Shown: positions 11,803-26,434, counted from the first letter of the stretch. The stretch is 64,000 nucleotides of DNA from Malaya genurostris (GCF_030247185.1 NC_080572.1:103011698-103075697); one strand, 5' to 3'. A program made the numbers and translations. Notes: generated by a model from the letters alone, not told the origin.

Positions 11803-13290
11803 AGGTTTGATGTTCGTTAGCAGTTTTAACATGTAAAAACTGAGTTCACAAATCCAAAACAAATCACTGCACAGTTTTTCAAATTGGCGACTCAATGATT
11901 CATATCGATTCATATGGCCATAAATCAGGTTCGCGAAACGATGTACTACGAAGACCCCGATCTGTTTTTCTGAAACAAACGAAAACAATCCCATTATTCA
12001 TTTGGTCGGAGTTTCGTCTTTATGCACGATGGATACAACTACCCATATATCATCCAGAAAACTCGTCCACTGTACACACACATACAGCTATTTGCAAATT
12101 GTTCGCAAAGTGGAAGCGATCAAATTGATAGCTTTCCGCCTGCAATAAAAATAAAACTCTGTGCGGAACAAAACTTTCGCACATTTTGTCCAAACTTTAT
12201 GCATATTTTATGTTCGCAAATTGTATCTCGCCGATGTTCATATGTTGAGGCGATTGAGACTTGCTGGCGTCTACAGTCACCAACTCTTTCTTGCCATAAA
12301 ACACTATTCCGTCTGCCCAGCTCGAACCCGCTAACCAATGCGCTGGAGTTAAAAAAACGAATCATAGGAAATCTTTCTCATATTGGGTGGAAATTGCTGG
12401 TGGGATAAAACTTATTCATGTGCCAAGTGTGGAAACACGAACTATTTTCTTTATGCCACATCAAAAGATCGGATGAGAAAGAAATCGACGAAAATAATGG
12501 GATCCAGAAAAACGAAGCACTTGGAGTTTTCAACAGACAAAGCGACAAAAAATGGCTCTTGTAAAAACTTATTATCATATTTATTTGGCCCATTTACACA
12601 ACATTGCATAGCAGATATTCAGGGTTTTCTTTTATTAGAAAATCCCTTCCCTGATGCTGAAGAGCAGTAGTGTGAACAAGTAACTTGTCACTAACGCCTG
12701 GTTAAGGATGAAATGAGAGAAGTTTGGTAATATTTTTGTACCAAATGTATTTGCGTTTGCATGTAAAACGAAGCATTTAAGGGATTCCTCTGGTGGGAAA
12801 TTTATTGGATATTTTTAACGTGTTTTGAAGCGTTAGTGATATGAATTTAATAGTATTCCTTTAAAATAATCTGAATCATGAAAAGTGAACTCAATACCTG
12901 CAACATCCAGCTGTTGTTCTTCAGTTCCGTTTGAAATAGTATGGAAAATAGCATCAACGTAAACATGCTTCAAATTATCCGTCTGAAAAATGAAATTGAT
13001 TTCCTCCAATTAATCAATTGTTTCAACAGTTGTGCGCGTCAGGAGAATGCTTACTAGAGCAATAACGATGAACTACGTATCATAATTATTTAATCAGAAA
13101 TACAGAAATTTGGAGAGATGCCTTGGGTTTAGTTCACAGTCAAAACAATTACGTCTTTTTTGTTGCTGCAGCCGTTGCTGTTTTGTCAATTGCAAGTTAG
13201 TGTCATGTACATACAGTGAAGTGAGCATATCGAATTTCTTGCCATATAAATAGAAAATCAAATGGCGGAGACACTAAACATTAGTCGCTA
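11803..13290. other. No supported gene
   Basis: Several frames of 80-128 codons occur (for example 12,022-12,408 and 12,383-12,670). They overlap on both strands, lack recognisable motifs and show no splice-supported extension. I see no transposon ends or RNA genes either. Confidence 0.4.
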
Positions 13291-13295
13291 GGACA

Positions 13296-14035
13296 TTCAT
13301 CCACGCGTCATGGGAAAGATTCAGATAATGAGAAAATTAGTTCCTCATGAGCTGAATGATAAGGCTTGATCGCGACGTATGTCTGATCATTGTTTAAAAG
13401 CAATTATCGGTGATGCTATAAGCTTTTAGATCGAATACTTGATTTTCTTGCAAGCACTCTAGCGTTCTTAAATCTTCCGATACACTTTGAACGCAGGCAG
13501 TCGGTTGCAGAAGAGACCAGATTTATGTGCTGGAAGACTTTAAGCAGATTCCTGGAATGTCTTTTTGTACTGCCATTCAATGGAATGGCGTATGGGAGCA
13601 TTTCTGAACGAAGTAAAAGGCCAAGTTCGCCAAAAATATTTTGTTTGGCAGGCAATATGCAGCTGTGGTCAAGCAAGCCAAAGCCTAATCATTATCGGAA
13701 TGGTAAACAAGCAAATATGCAACGAAGAATGCCTAAAGCAGCGATTGTTACCATTCCTACGCAGCCACGACGCTCCCTTGTTATTTCAGCATCTTGTCAC
13801 TACGCCCAAGAAGTTTTGTGGAATTGTTAAAAACGAATAGTGTCCGTGTTATAAAGAAAGAGGCGAACCCACCTAGCTGCTGGGAGTTGCGACGCGACTG
13901 GTATTGGGCTCTCGTGAAGAAAAAACTCTCTCAATATAAACAAACAGTAACAACTAAAAGAAATCTTGGACAAACACAAAAGTCGTTATATCGGTTGCAG
14001 AAAAGTCTGCGCAGACCCCAATGGCTAAAGTAAAC
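13296..14035 (+). pseudogene. Tc1-mariner (DD37-type) transposase remnant
   Basis: Two transposase-like pieces lie in one direction. 13,305-13,365 reads MGKIQ...VPHELND, a mariner-like helix region, with stops after it. From about 13,520 the pieces of a DD37E/D-type catalytic domain follow in shifting frames: DQIYVLEDFKQIPG (the first-aspartate region, with the core residues lost), KYFVWQAICSCG (about 13,630-13,665), ICNEECLKQRLLPFL and NPPSCWELRRDWYWALVKKKL (about 13,866-13,925), the last replacing the usual ELRPIERYWA block. Multiple frameshifts and stops make it non-functional. No terminal inverted repeats were found. It may be two elements joined. Confidence 0.65.
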
Positions 14036-14099
14036 TCTAATATTTGTAGTCTCTTCATGCAGCCTAATTAAGTAACTGTAATTAGTTTGGAGATGACTA

Positions 14100-15735
14100 A
14101 TGATGCACATTAAATCAATAAAAAAAGCATCTAGATTGCACTAGCAGCATATTTGTTTTATTCAAAATTTAATCTGTACAGATTTTGTCGTGAGCAAGCC
14201 TTAGACAGCAGGAAATGCGAACAACGATGAGTAAAGATTTACTCTCGGGGTTTTCTGAACCGGATGGTAACGAAAGATGGAAAATGGATTTTTTTTTGAG
14301 AATCAGCAGCCAATCATGAGCAAACAGCAACGAAGTAGGTGCTTTTTGTACATAGCCAAAATATTCAAAAAATATTAGTCACTCATTTATATTGAACTAT
14401 CTATAAAGTTGTACATAAATAGTGGAAACTTTGTGTTTGCTTAGCGGTTTAAATTGGACTGCTAGGTGGACATGGGAGTTCAATTTGTACTGATGAACCG
14501 AAGGCGAAACGTGAAAAAATTGAAGTGAAATATATGTTTTATGAACTAACCCTAAAACACTCAGAAGTAAAAAAAAATCCACGGGTACGAGTCGTGTTCG
14601 AGTTCAAAGAATTGGTCGGGTTTCGGGTATTCGAGCCAGTGGATTCGAACTTTTTTCGGGTAAGGGTTGGGTACGGGTAAGGATTTTTATTTTTTATTCG
14701 CTTCGGGTTTAGAAAAGAAATTTTGCTTTCGATTGGGTACGGGTCGGATTCAGGTTTATTGTACTGCTTACCCGACCATCTGTAATCTACATTCTTGAAA
14801 TTGAAGCATTCCTCGTTCATTGCCATGTAATTCCGAGCCCGGAAGTTGGATCTGGAAAATGTTTAATAATTTTTTATGAGACAATTTCGACGAACTGATT
14901 CAAATGCCATATGAGTCTTGTCCCTTCGAGCCTTGATTCAAAAACAGAGTTTCACAGTGATGGCGTAGCTTTTTTATATGAAAATGTTGGATTAAACAAT
15001 TTTCAATATTTTTCAAATGCTAACAATTAATTTACGGATTGTTAAGCAAAAGATTTGTTACTCAAAAGTACACACTTAGAAAAAATCCTGTAAACTTATG
15101 TCTAGGGTATATTTGAATAAGATTTAAGTCATTATAGTAAAATTCAGTTATTTAACGAAAAACGTTCGCATATACCAATTTCGAAATAAATTTTTTATTG
15201 ATTTCATTTTGAAGAAACAAACATTTGAAGTATTTTTGATGAAGATATAAATTATTATATTATTTTATTTGAGTAACTCAATGTATTTTCTTGCTCTGAT
15301 GCAAGTTCTAACATCATCATTTTTTTCTCGAAAAATTACGTCGATATTTTTTAATATATTTGTTACAGGACTCTTGCGCCTCCTCGGACATATGTCCGAT
15401 AGACGAGAGAGAATTTTCAATTATTTGTCAAATTGTAGCGATTTTCATTTTGTTTACTTGACAATGAACAATGTTAGAAAAAAAATTTATGTCTAACTCG
15501 CTGCAAATTTTCTATGTCTTTTCAAAGTTAGCTTTAACTATTGAAAATCCGGAAAATTATGAAAAAATTTCAATAACCAATATATGATAAAATGTCGCAA
15601 AAGTACATACCTTTTAGAAGAAGCTCCATGCAAAAGTGAGTTACAGAGATAGCACACGCGTAACGCCGTTCGTTTCTCAACCATGCATGGTTTCACGATG
15701 AGAATGAGTCACACGAATATATCCTCATTTATATC
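14100..15735. other. No gene; GGGTACGGGT-type low-complexity patch
   Basis: 14,565-14,780 is a diverged minisatellite-like patch of CGGGTACGGGT/GGGTTCGGGT words, similar to the one near 4,200-4,320. The rest is AT-rich with no supported gene. Confidence 0.45.
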
Positions 15736-17253
<1,518 letters not shown>

Positions 17254-20200
17254 TTTCTACAAACACATAGTCCAGATTTAGCATCTTCATAAATCAGCTA
17301 GGACTCGGTAAGCACTCTGAAGTGGGTCCACAACCGATCGTGAATGTTTTATCGATTTAAACCAATGTGCGTCGTATTTTGTTGATATTGTCTAATTGAT
17401 TGACTCTGCGCTTAAACAACGCTTCGCTCCAAAGCAATATTTACATCTGACAGAGTTTTCAAAAGGCACCTATTGGAAATAAAAACAGTGCTTTCTCTGC
17501 TGTTGGCTTTAATACTTTATAATGATGATATGTGTATAATTATAGAGTCAGATTAAGTGTTAAGTTTCATTTGAGACCCTGTTTAGTCGTCATTATTGCG
17601 TAGTTAAATCTATAAAATTTTCGAATGAAACAATTCATATTTGAATAGTAACAGAACCAATTTAAAACAAATTTCATCCACAGCAATCAGGTTTTGGTAT
17701 AGAATTGCAATTATGAAACAAGTTATGTGGTTTCGCGTCATTCCTCGTAACTTACCATTTCAAAACATCTCCGTAATCTAAAACGCTTAAGATACTCCAC
17801 CTCGCGCAATCTGCTGATGGAACACATATGGACCTCACATCGGTGTTTCGTTCGACTCAATTTGTTCCTCGTACCCCGCACAGTAGTGACAGAGAGCGGT
17901 AGCTGTTATAAATAACTATACTGCTCTCGAAGGCAGAATGATGACAAAGCCGAATCCCACTGCTTCGATGTCGATACACACTAAGTATGCAATGAAAGTG
18001 AACGGAGCAGGGACTAAAATTAAAACCTAATTACCGTTCAACTTTGACCTCTCCGGGAGATGAGCTGTCTTTTACTACTCTGCACAGCTCAAGTTATGAA
18101 CGATATTGCTCTCGTTTGGCGCTAATTACTTTTGCAGCTGACGTGACGAGATTTGAACGTTTCAATAGTCTGCCATGACAGCATGTACTAAGATTGATGC
18201 TTGAGATATTTTGTTTTGGTGAAGATTTTTTTTTTGATTGCCGTCGACATTTTCCATATCTTCAATGTACAACGCATGGCAACATAATTATAGTCATCTG
18301 ATTTTGGGTTTATTTGCTCTGGGAAGACTCTCAAAAATCCATGCACCACTGAACAACTATATCATTCTTTATCAGACCTCTTACTGGAAGAGTTCCCTAA
18401 TAAATTCCTTGATCGTGCAGCTACATCGATCGCTTGTAACCGAGAACGACCTCACGTTCGATATCACCGAACTCTCCTTCTATCTCTACGCCCTCCCTTA
18501 TGGTCCATTGTTTGTACTTATCAAGCCTAAGAATGAGCAAGATCTTGCCGCAATTTATTCTCGTTCTCAAAATTTATAAGTTCGTGAACTCATGTTTACT
18601 CTTGCCATCCTACCTGACTCCCGGTGTCTGTCGAGGAGATCTTCACGTTGAATGTGAACAAGCAGGAACAAAGCCGTACAACCGCATGGTGAATATATCT
18701 TAATCTTACTGGGAAACGTGCAGGAACAAAAACAACAGCAAAAACTAACAAAAGCCATACTTGCAACATGAGTTTGGAGCCAAGTATTATCATTATCGGC
18801 CGATTTCCATCATCAATTTTTATGCAATAGGTACTCATCTGCCTCAGGTCGATCGTTGCAACGTGATCGGATCGGCCGGGACATAGGCGGATACAAAGCG
18901 GTGTGCACATGGTTACGCGGAGAAAGCAGCAGCGATTAAGTCCGATGTAACGGAGCAAATCTCATCGGATTTCTGCTTCGGTTACAGTCTAATACAAAGT
19001 GTATGCATTCGAAGTCCGATCAGGGCCGGCAGATTATGGTAGGTTCAGAGGAATTTTTTGATTTCCTGGAGACCAAAGTAGTTAAGCACATGTTTATAAA
19101 ATTGCGAAATGTTCCCCTTTCTGAGATAATACTGGCAACTGTAGCTCCAACGGCACGGACGGATTAACCCATCGATATCGATTGTAAAAAAAACATACGA
19201 AGTCACGTGTTACCAGGGGGATGGGTGGCGTGAGATAGCAATGTGAATTTCACCTCCCCCAAGCCCCCTTCGGTAGCACACAGAAGCCTGATACAGCAAC
19301 AATGCAAACAGAGAGGATGTTGGAGACCACCTTGTTTCGGGCATACCACATTGCTGGCGGCAAATACAGCTGCTATCGGATCTAATCACGATTGTCTGCA
19401 GTTATTAGTCATTACATGGTACATCGGTGCTGTTGTTCAGCAGCCGATTCATTTCTCGATAATGACGGTGTTGGTCAAACCGAAAATGGTAATATTATGA
19501 CATAATTCGCATTTTTTTATATCATCATGGTTTTAACATGACGCTCAATTAACTTTAAAATATAAATCTTTGATATTTTGTTTTGCCTGGTTCATCCTAT
19601 TTCACATAAATTTAAAGAAAATCTAATAGTTGTAAAATGTTTCCTTAGAAAGACATCAAAAGTTTTAAATTTGAAAATTTAAAATTACTGTTCGAGATGG
19701 AGATTTACATGCTGTAGTGATAAAATGAGAGGATGCAAACGAGATCACGCGTTAGAACTTGATTACTACCGGAATTGTAGAATATATCATATCAATGCAG
19801 ACGATATTGAAAATATTTTGTGAATATAAAGTCCAATACTAAAATCGTTTGAAACATCTTTTTTTTGGCCTTCGACTGCAAAAAAAAAACGAACAAAAAA
19901 CAGCGTCAGCTCTTTCGGAAAAAAATTTTATTCAGTTCTTGCATTCAACGCTTTCCTGCCGACTGTTGCTGTGTAATGTACGATTAGGACGGTCCTACTT
20001 CTTCCGTTACTGTCACCAGAACGTCAGCTTCCGTCAAAATTAGTTTAATACTTTCTGTACCGCAACGTTCACACACTCCGTCCGTCAAGACGTTCCGTGA
20101 CGGTGACGTTACGTATGAATGGCTCCATAAGAAAGCATGTAATTAAGGGGGTGCGATTTTTTCCAGAATTATCGATCAACAAAATAAATTATGCAACAGA

Positions 20201-20255
20201 AATCTTCAAAACCCTTTTTTAAATTGTAGTATTTCGATGAATATTTCCTGTAAGA
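17254..20255. other. Long stretch without a supported gene
   Basis: Frames at 18,238-18,579 and 18,596-18,958 (minus) are open for 113-120 codons but have no recognisable family and overlap each other on opposite strands. Composition is less AT-rich than the flanks around 17,760-19,480, so this may be unique host DNA (intronic or intergenic). I see no splice-supported gene model. Confidence 0.4.
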
Positions 20256-20259
20256 ACAG

Positions 20260-21537
20260 ATCGGCTGAAAAGTTCGTATCGTTTCTATGAGAGGGCGCCA
20301 CTAGAATTAAATCCATACCATTTTCAGTTAGTACCACCCTTCAAAAGATACGTGTATAAATTTGACAGCTGTCTGATTATTAGTTTGTGAGATATTGCAT
20401 TTTGAGTGAAGCTACTTTTGTTATTGTGAAAAAAATGGAAAAAAAGGAATTTCGTGTGTTGATGAAACACTTCTTTTTGATGAAAAAAAGTGCCGCCGAT
20501 ACCAAAAAATGGCTTGATGAGTGTTATCCAGACTCTGCACCGGGCGAAGCAACAATTCGTAAGTGGTTTGCAAAATTTCGTACTGGTCATATGAGCACCG
20601 AAGACGATGAACGCAGTGGACGTCCAAAAGAGGCTGTTACCAATGAAAACGTGAAAAAAATCCACAAAATGATTTTCAATGACCGTAAAGTGGAGTTGAT
20701 TGATATCTTTAGGGTGTCATCAAAGGAACGTGTTGGACATATTATTCACGAATATTTGGATATGAGAAAGCTTTGTGCAAAATGGGTGCCGCGTGAGCTC
20801 ACAATCGATCAAAAACAACAACGAATTGATGATTCTGAGCAGTGTTTGGAGCTGTTATATTGAAATAAAACCGATTTTTTTCGTCGATATATAACAATGG
20901 ACGAAACATGGCTCCATCACTTCACTCCAGAGTCCAATCGACAGTCAGCTGAGTGGACTGCACGCGATGAATCGAACCCAAAGCGTGGAAAGACTCAACA
21001 ATCGGCCGGTAAAGTTATGGCGTCTGTATTTTGGGATTCGCATGGTATAATTTTCATCGACTACCTTGAAAAGGGAAAAACCATCAACAGTGACTATTAT
21101 ATAGCGTTATTAGAGCGTTTGAAGGACGAAATTTAAAAAAATCGGCCTCATTTGAAGAAGAAAAAAGTTTTGTTTTATCAAGACAATGCACCATGTCACA
21201 AGTCGATGAAAACCATGCTGAAATTGAACGAATCGGGCTTCGAATTGCTCCCTTATCCACCGTATTCTCCAGATTTGACCCCCAGTGACTTTTTCCTGTT
21301 CTCAGACCTAAAGAGAATGCTCGCTGGTAAAAAAATTAGAAGCAATGAAGAGGTAATCGCTGAAACTGAGGCCTATTTTGAGGCAAAGGACAAATCGTTC
21401 TACAAAAAGGTATCGAAAAGTTGGAAGATCGCTATAATCGCTGTATCGTCTCTGATGGCAATTATGTTGAATAATAAAAACGAATTTTGGCAAAAAAATG
21501 TGTGTTTCTATTAAACGATACGAACTTTTCAGCCGAA
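20260..21537 (+). mobile_element. Mariner element, irritans subfamily, with terminal inverted repeats
   Basis: Terminal inverted repeats of about 27 bp (TCGGCTGAAAAGTTCGTATC at 20,261 and its reverse complement ending near 21,536) enclose a transposase pseudogene. The length of about 1.28 kb is normal for a complete mariner. The exact outer boundary and the TA duplication are not clear because the ends have diverged. Confidence 0.85.
20435..21506 (+). pseudogene. Mariner transposase (irritans type, DD34D), three breaks
   Basis: The start is the ATG of MEKKEFRVLMKHFFL. The N-terminal helix-turn-helix region (residues about 1-110) is followed by KWVPRELT, then the catalytic triad. The first Asp is in ITMDETW (about 20,897). 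The second is in YQDNAPCHKS and the third in SPDLTPSDFF, 34 residues apart, which defines DD34D. The reading frame is interrupted by TGA at 20,861-20,863 and TAA at 21,134-21,136, and a frameshift near 21,405 removes the normal C-terminus (the correct residues read on in another frame up to GNYVE). It is therefore inactive as it stands. The catalytic residues are all retained, suggesting a fairly recent death. Confidence 0.9.
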
Positions 21538-21666
21538 CTTTTATATTGGAGAAAATAAATAATTTCAGAAAAGTATTCTGCACCTCAAGGTAGATTAAAA
21601 CAGGTTTGTATTTATATATTTATATTTTTTCGTTAAATAATTTATTTACTTATTATTATTGTTTGA

Positions 21667-21896
<230 letters not shown>

Positions 21897-21923
21897 AATT
21901 CATATATAAATTCATATTCCTAT

Positions 21924-23600
21924 TGCCTTTCTCACATAGAAAGGCTATATAATCACTGCTTTCGACTTTTGAACCGAGGCCCGGAGGGCCGATTGTCATT
22001 AACCATTCGACTCAGCTCGACGTGCTGTGCAAATGTCTGTGTGTAAGAGTGTGTGACAAATATTGTCACTCACTTTTCTCGGAGATGGCTCAACTGATTT
22101 TCACAAACATATGTCGTTTTCGTTTTTAAATTGCACTACACCGGTGTAGGTAAGGTGGCACTGAAATCGTTCGTTTTTGCCAATTGCACTACACCAGTGC
22201 TACACTTTTTCTGCACCGACACCACTGGTGTAGCACTCATCAAAAGTATGGTGTAGCTCTGTGCAATGGAATCGTTTATGGTAGTCCATGGTTACTGTTT
22301 ATGTTTTCGTCATTTTTGTTCGTTTATTCATGCCTCAGTGTAGCACTGCACCGGTGTAGTGCAAATTAAAAACGAAAACGCCAATAGATTCAAATGAAAG
22401 GTCTCACGGTCCCATACAAAGTTTTTAAATTTTATTTGGATTCGACTTCCGGTTCCGGAATTACAGTATGATATGCACCAACAATGTTGAAAATTATGCA
22501 TTAAAAATGTGAAAATATTGTCACTCACTTTTATCGGAGATGGCTTAACCGATTTTCACAATTCAAATGAATGGTTCCATGGTTCCATATAAAGTTCCTG
22601 AATTTCATTTGAATCCGGCTTCCGGTTCCAGAATTACAGGGTAATATGCAGGGAAAATAATGTTACTCACTTTTCTCGGATCCAATTATCACAAACTAAG
22701 ATTCAAATGAAAGGTCTTATGGTCTCATATAAAGTTCCTGAAGTGATAGGCACCAAAAATGTGAACTCAATGTAACTCACTTTTCTCGGAGGTTTTATGG
22801 TCCTATATAAAATTTCTGAATTTTATTTGGATCCTACTTCCGGTTCCGGAATTACAGTATGATATGCACCAACGATGTTGAAAATTATGCATAAAAAATG
22901 TGAAAATATTGTCACTCACTTTTATCGGAGATGGCTTAACCGATTTTCCCAAACGTAGATTCAAATAAAATGTTCCATAGTCCCATACAAAGTTCCTGAA
23001 TTTCATTTGGATCCGGCTTCCGGTTCCCGAATTACAGGGTCATATGCACCAAATATGTTAAAATAATGTCACTCACTTTCCGGAATTACAGGGTGATAGG
23101 CACCAAAAATGTGAAAAAATGTAACTCACTTTTCTCGGAGATGGCTCAACCGATTCTCACAAACTTAGATTCAAATGAAAGGTCTCACGGTCCCATACAA
23201 AGTTTCTGAATTTTATTAGGATCCAACTGCCGGTTCTGGAATTACAGGGTGATATGCACCAGCAATGTTGAAAATTATGCATTAAAATGTGAAAATAATG
23301 TCATTCACTTTTTGAGATGGCTTAACCGATTTTTTCAAACCTAGATTCAAATGAAAGGATCCATGGTCCCATACAAAGTTCCTGAATTTCATTTGGATCC
23401 AGCTTCCGGTTCCCGAATTACAGGGTGATATCCACCAAAATGTGAAAATATTGTCACTCACTTTTCTCGAAGATGTCTGAACTGATTTTCACAAACTAAG
23501 ATTCAAATGAAAGTTCTCAAGATACCATAGAAATATTCAAATTTTCATTCGGCTTATACCCCTGCTTCCGGAGGTAGGGTGTAAAAAGTTAGTGTCAGGT
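21924..23600 (+). repeat. Family A repeat, forward, with expanded internal tandem modules
   Basis: The head GCCTTTCTCACATAGAAAGG is followed by the signature GAGGCCCGGAGGGCCGA (21,976-21,992). The body is five to six diverged tandem modules of about 150-220 bp. Each has 'gtcactcacttttctcggagatggct', 'gattcaaatgaaaggt', 'ggtcccata.aaagtt' and 'cttccggttcc', at about 22,060, 22,510, 22,670, 22,910, 23,130 and 23,450. It is interrupted by a 272-bp MITE at 22,112-22,383. No tail word is visible, so the right end is truncated or lost. Confidence 0.75.
22112..22383. mobile_element. MITE with CACCGGTG palindromes in its terminal repeats
   Basis: The left end TGTCGTTTTCGTTTTTAAAT and, on the minus strand, the right end TGGCGTTTTCGTTTTTAATT begin inverted repeats of about 35 bp that reach TTGCACTACACCGGTG on both sides. 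They are flanked by ATA on each side (22,109-22,111 and 22,384-22,386). The interrupted family A module would read continuously as 'cacaaac ata gattcaaatg' without it, which supports an insertion with a 3-bp duplication. The interior repeats variants of CTACACYRGTG several times. A 3-bp TSD would fit PIF/Harbinger-type elements, but the parent is not identified. Confidence 0.8.
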
Positions 23601-23839
23601 TCAAGATTTTTTTTCATAAGCTCCCTTTAATATTTGCTTGTTATTTTTTTTTTTTGCATACCATGAGAGTTTGTGACCAAATAAACCATTGATAATTCCA
23701 TAAAAGATATGTTGAATTTTATTTAAGTCTGACTACCGGTACATTTCTTTTTTCCAAAATTCAAATCTTCATAGAGAATCGTAAATAAAATTGTAGGTCA
23801 TATTAGTGTATGGTTGAATGAACCGAATATCACTATGCC

Positions 23840-24363
23840 GATATTCAGCTTTCAAGGTTTTCACGGAATATCAATAAACCGGAAGTCGCCATCTTGGAAT
23901 TCAGAACTACCTCAAACATCGTTTTCCGACATCTATTCATCAAACCCGTTCCGAAAATATCCATATTGTATGGGTTTTCAAGGAATGTCAACAAACCGGA
24001 AGTCACCATCTTGGAGTTCAGATACACCTCAAACATCGTTTTGCAACAAACCCGTTCCAAAAAAAAAACATCAAATCCTCAAACCCGTTCCAAAAAAAAC
24101 ATATTGTAAAGGTTTTCACGGAATATCGATGAACCGGAAGTCACCATCTTGGAAATTGATGCGATCATGAACATCCTTTTCCTGCAAAAACTAATAATTT
24201 TTGTTCCATAGCTATCTAGTATATTATACATATCCAATAATATACATAACATACATAGGGAAAACTTTTTTTACGTTGAAAATTCCAAATAACGTAAACT
24301 TTTTTTACGTCATAACTCGATTTGCGAAGTTCCGATTATTACGTAAATGGAAGTTTGGGTGTA
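23840..24363 (+). mobile_element. Second locus of the 117-bp satellite element, truncated
   Basis: About three units of the same satellite as 7.4-9.2 kb (aaccggaagtc.ccatcttgga, 'acctcaaacatcgtttt', 'cccgttccgaaaatatccat') are followed by 'ccaaataacgtaaac', a T run and ACG, and then the terminal word ending in GGAAGTTTGGGTGTA at 24,363. The left terminal repeat is missing. Its right end lies directly against a reverse transcriptase fragment. Confidence 0.65.
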
Positions 24364-24700
24364 TTGATTTGACTAAGAAATGTTGGACAATCAATACTGT
24401 TCGTCAAAACATCAGATCAACATTTCACAGAATAGGTTTCGTCTAACTTGCAGAGTATCGAGACCGATAAGCATCCCACAGTTTTCCAGACTCGGCATCT
24501 GATGATGGCTATTCCTGGGCAGTTGACGAAGTGCGAAACGAACAAATCTGCGCTGTATTTATTCAATTCTTAGAGCTCTTTTGTAAATGTCAGGATCCCA
24601 CTGCCGAACAATATTCAAGCTTTGAACGTACAAGCGAACAGTAGAGACTTTACACAGTTATTAAGTAGATATTTTCAATAGAAGATACACATTAGCTTTG
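24364..24700 (-). pseudogene. Reverse transcriptase C-terminal fragment of a LINE
   Basis: No long frame exists here, but the minus strand translates in pieces to the thumb region of a Jockey/CR1-like RT: LYCSLVRSKLEYCSAV (about 24,645-24,598), then after a one-base slip WDPDIYKRALRIE, a stop, IQRRFVRFALRQLP, SLENCGMLIGLDTL (to about 24,440) and finally DVLTNSIDCPTFLSQIN (to about 24,366) after another slip. This is the same domain as at 2721-3661. It is an old, dead fragment, cut at its 3' side by the satellite element. Confidence 0.75.
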
Positions 24701-25092
24701 CTTCGTGATAGCATCTTTGATTCACAATGGGATAATTGAAAGTTCTTTTTAATCAATCTAATATAAATTTCTATTAGTTATCAAAATTATAATATTAAGT
24801 TATAATGTTTATTGCACTGCAGCGCTTCTAGCTGTCGGATTTGGAATGTTTTCATACTTCCGTAGTCTTGTTTGTCACAGTAACCTAGAGTTTTGTCCAC
24901 AGTTGCAAATACCTTGTCATATTATAAGACTCCTGTTTAATTTACTTAAGCAACAGCCGTAGGCAGCAGTTTGTTCTGAGATGTTTCTCTTTCAGTGCAG
25001 AAAATTTCGCCGCTATTGATTTTGTTTCGAGTTGTGCCAAAATTGATTTTTGACTCTCACTTCGAATACACGACATGGTCAAGTTAAAAAAA

Positions 25093-26060
25093 ACCTGTTT
25101 TAATCCACCTAGTGGTGCAATGATGCCTTTCTCATGTATACAATATTCAAAATTTTTCTCTTCGATGTTTGAAAGAAACCCAGAGATTTTTGTGCATAAC
25201 ATACAGAATAAAACAGTGCTTTGATTGCGTAGGTCATCCTTAAGAAAACGAAGTGGGTTCACTATTATATGCACTTCCGGCACCGGAACCCGAGAACCGT
25301 TATAATCAAAGTCGGTTCGTACGGCCACCAACTAACATGACATACAAACTCTACTAGTAAGCAAAGTCTTGGTATTACATTCCTTCCGTGGAATTTGGCC
25401 TTTCTGTTTCAACAGACTTCGCAGCCGATTCTTAGCGCACAGAATCATTGCATGGCTAGTACTATGGATCCTACTGACACTAAGAATCCTTCCAGGTCGG
25501 GGCTCGAACATACGACAGCTGGCTTGTAAGACCAGCGTCCTATGCATTGAACCGTCAACCCGGGACAAACTCTACTAGTACGCACTCTAAAGTACGATTT
25601 AAATGTTCCGAAATGCATCCGAAATCATTTAAATCTAAGTTTGTGGAAATCGGTCAAATTATCGCTGAGAAAAGTAAGTGAGATCCATTTTGGTATATAT
25701 GACCACTATTTCCGGTACTTCCGGAACCGGATACCGGGAACCAGGTTAGCCGGAATCGGTTTATGTAGTTGCCTACGATTTGTGTAGTTTTGAGACCAGT
25801 TTAGAATTTTTTTTACGTTTTTTGTTTCGCCGGTTTAAGTGACGGTGTACAATATGTAACACACTTTACCCTATAACTCCGGATCCGACTTCCGGATGAA
25901 ATTCAGGAATTCCGTACGGGACTACGAGGCCTTTCATTTAAATCTAAGTTTGTGGAAATCGGTCAAACCATCGCCGAGAAAAGTGAGTGAGATATATTTT
26001 GGTATATATGACCACTATTTCTGGTACTTCCGGAACCGGATACCTGGAACCTTTCATCTC
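25093..26060 (-). repeat. Family A repeat, reverse orientation, split by a SINE
   Basis: It begins on the plus strand with the family tail word cctgttttaatccacctagtggtg-type (25,095 onward) and closely follows the copy at 5,148-5,430 for 260 bp. It is interrupted by the SINE at 25,360-25,564 and continues with 'gaaatcggtcaaattatcgctgagaaaag', 'acttccggaaccgg' and a second copy of those phrases. The head end is missing. Confidence 0.7.
25360..25564 (-). mobile_element. tRNA-derived SINE (Feilai-like) with 16-bp TSD
   Basis: The 205-bp element sits between two identical copies of ACAAACTCTACTAGTA (25,344-25,359 and 25,565-25,580). Read on the minus strand it begins CCCGGGTTGACGGTTCAATG (A-box region), has a B-box-like GTTCGAGCCCCGACC about 60 nt in, and ends ACTTTGCTT. 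It is nearly identical to the element at 49,582-49,794. From memory, the sequence resembles Feilai of Aedes aegypti, but this was not tested by a search. Confidence 0.85.
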
Positions 26061-26434
26061 CAACACCAACGAACTTTAGGACATTTGAAATTCTCAAATA
26101 ATCATCTTCGCATAGAAACCAAAAGGTTTATATGAAACAGGAAATGAAAAAACTGCTGCCTAAATATAGAAAACAAGTTTCAGTAATAATTTTTATAATA
26201 GTGTTGAAGTCCTTCGTCAACAATTCTAACCACCCCCTTAGTTCTGCCCATAGTAGATTGTTTCCTATTTTTTCAATAATGGGAAAAAATGACATCAATT
26301 TTTGATACTCAACGTTATTATTTCATCAACGTGGTTCCGAGAAAAATTAGACCGAATGACTCCAGTTGAAAATAGATATATGCTATTTTTTAATTATTTG
26401 TTTTGGTTAGCTTTCCGTTTTAGAACACTAATTC

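Noticed and set aside
12022..12670. Possible short host exons
   Set aside because: Frames on both strands, no motif; composition resembles flanking DNA.
18238..18958. Possible host genes in overlapping frames of 113 and 120 codons
   Set aside because: Opposite-strand overlap, no recognisable domain and no convincing splice context.
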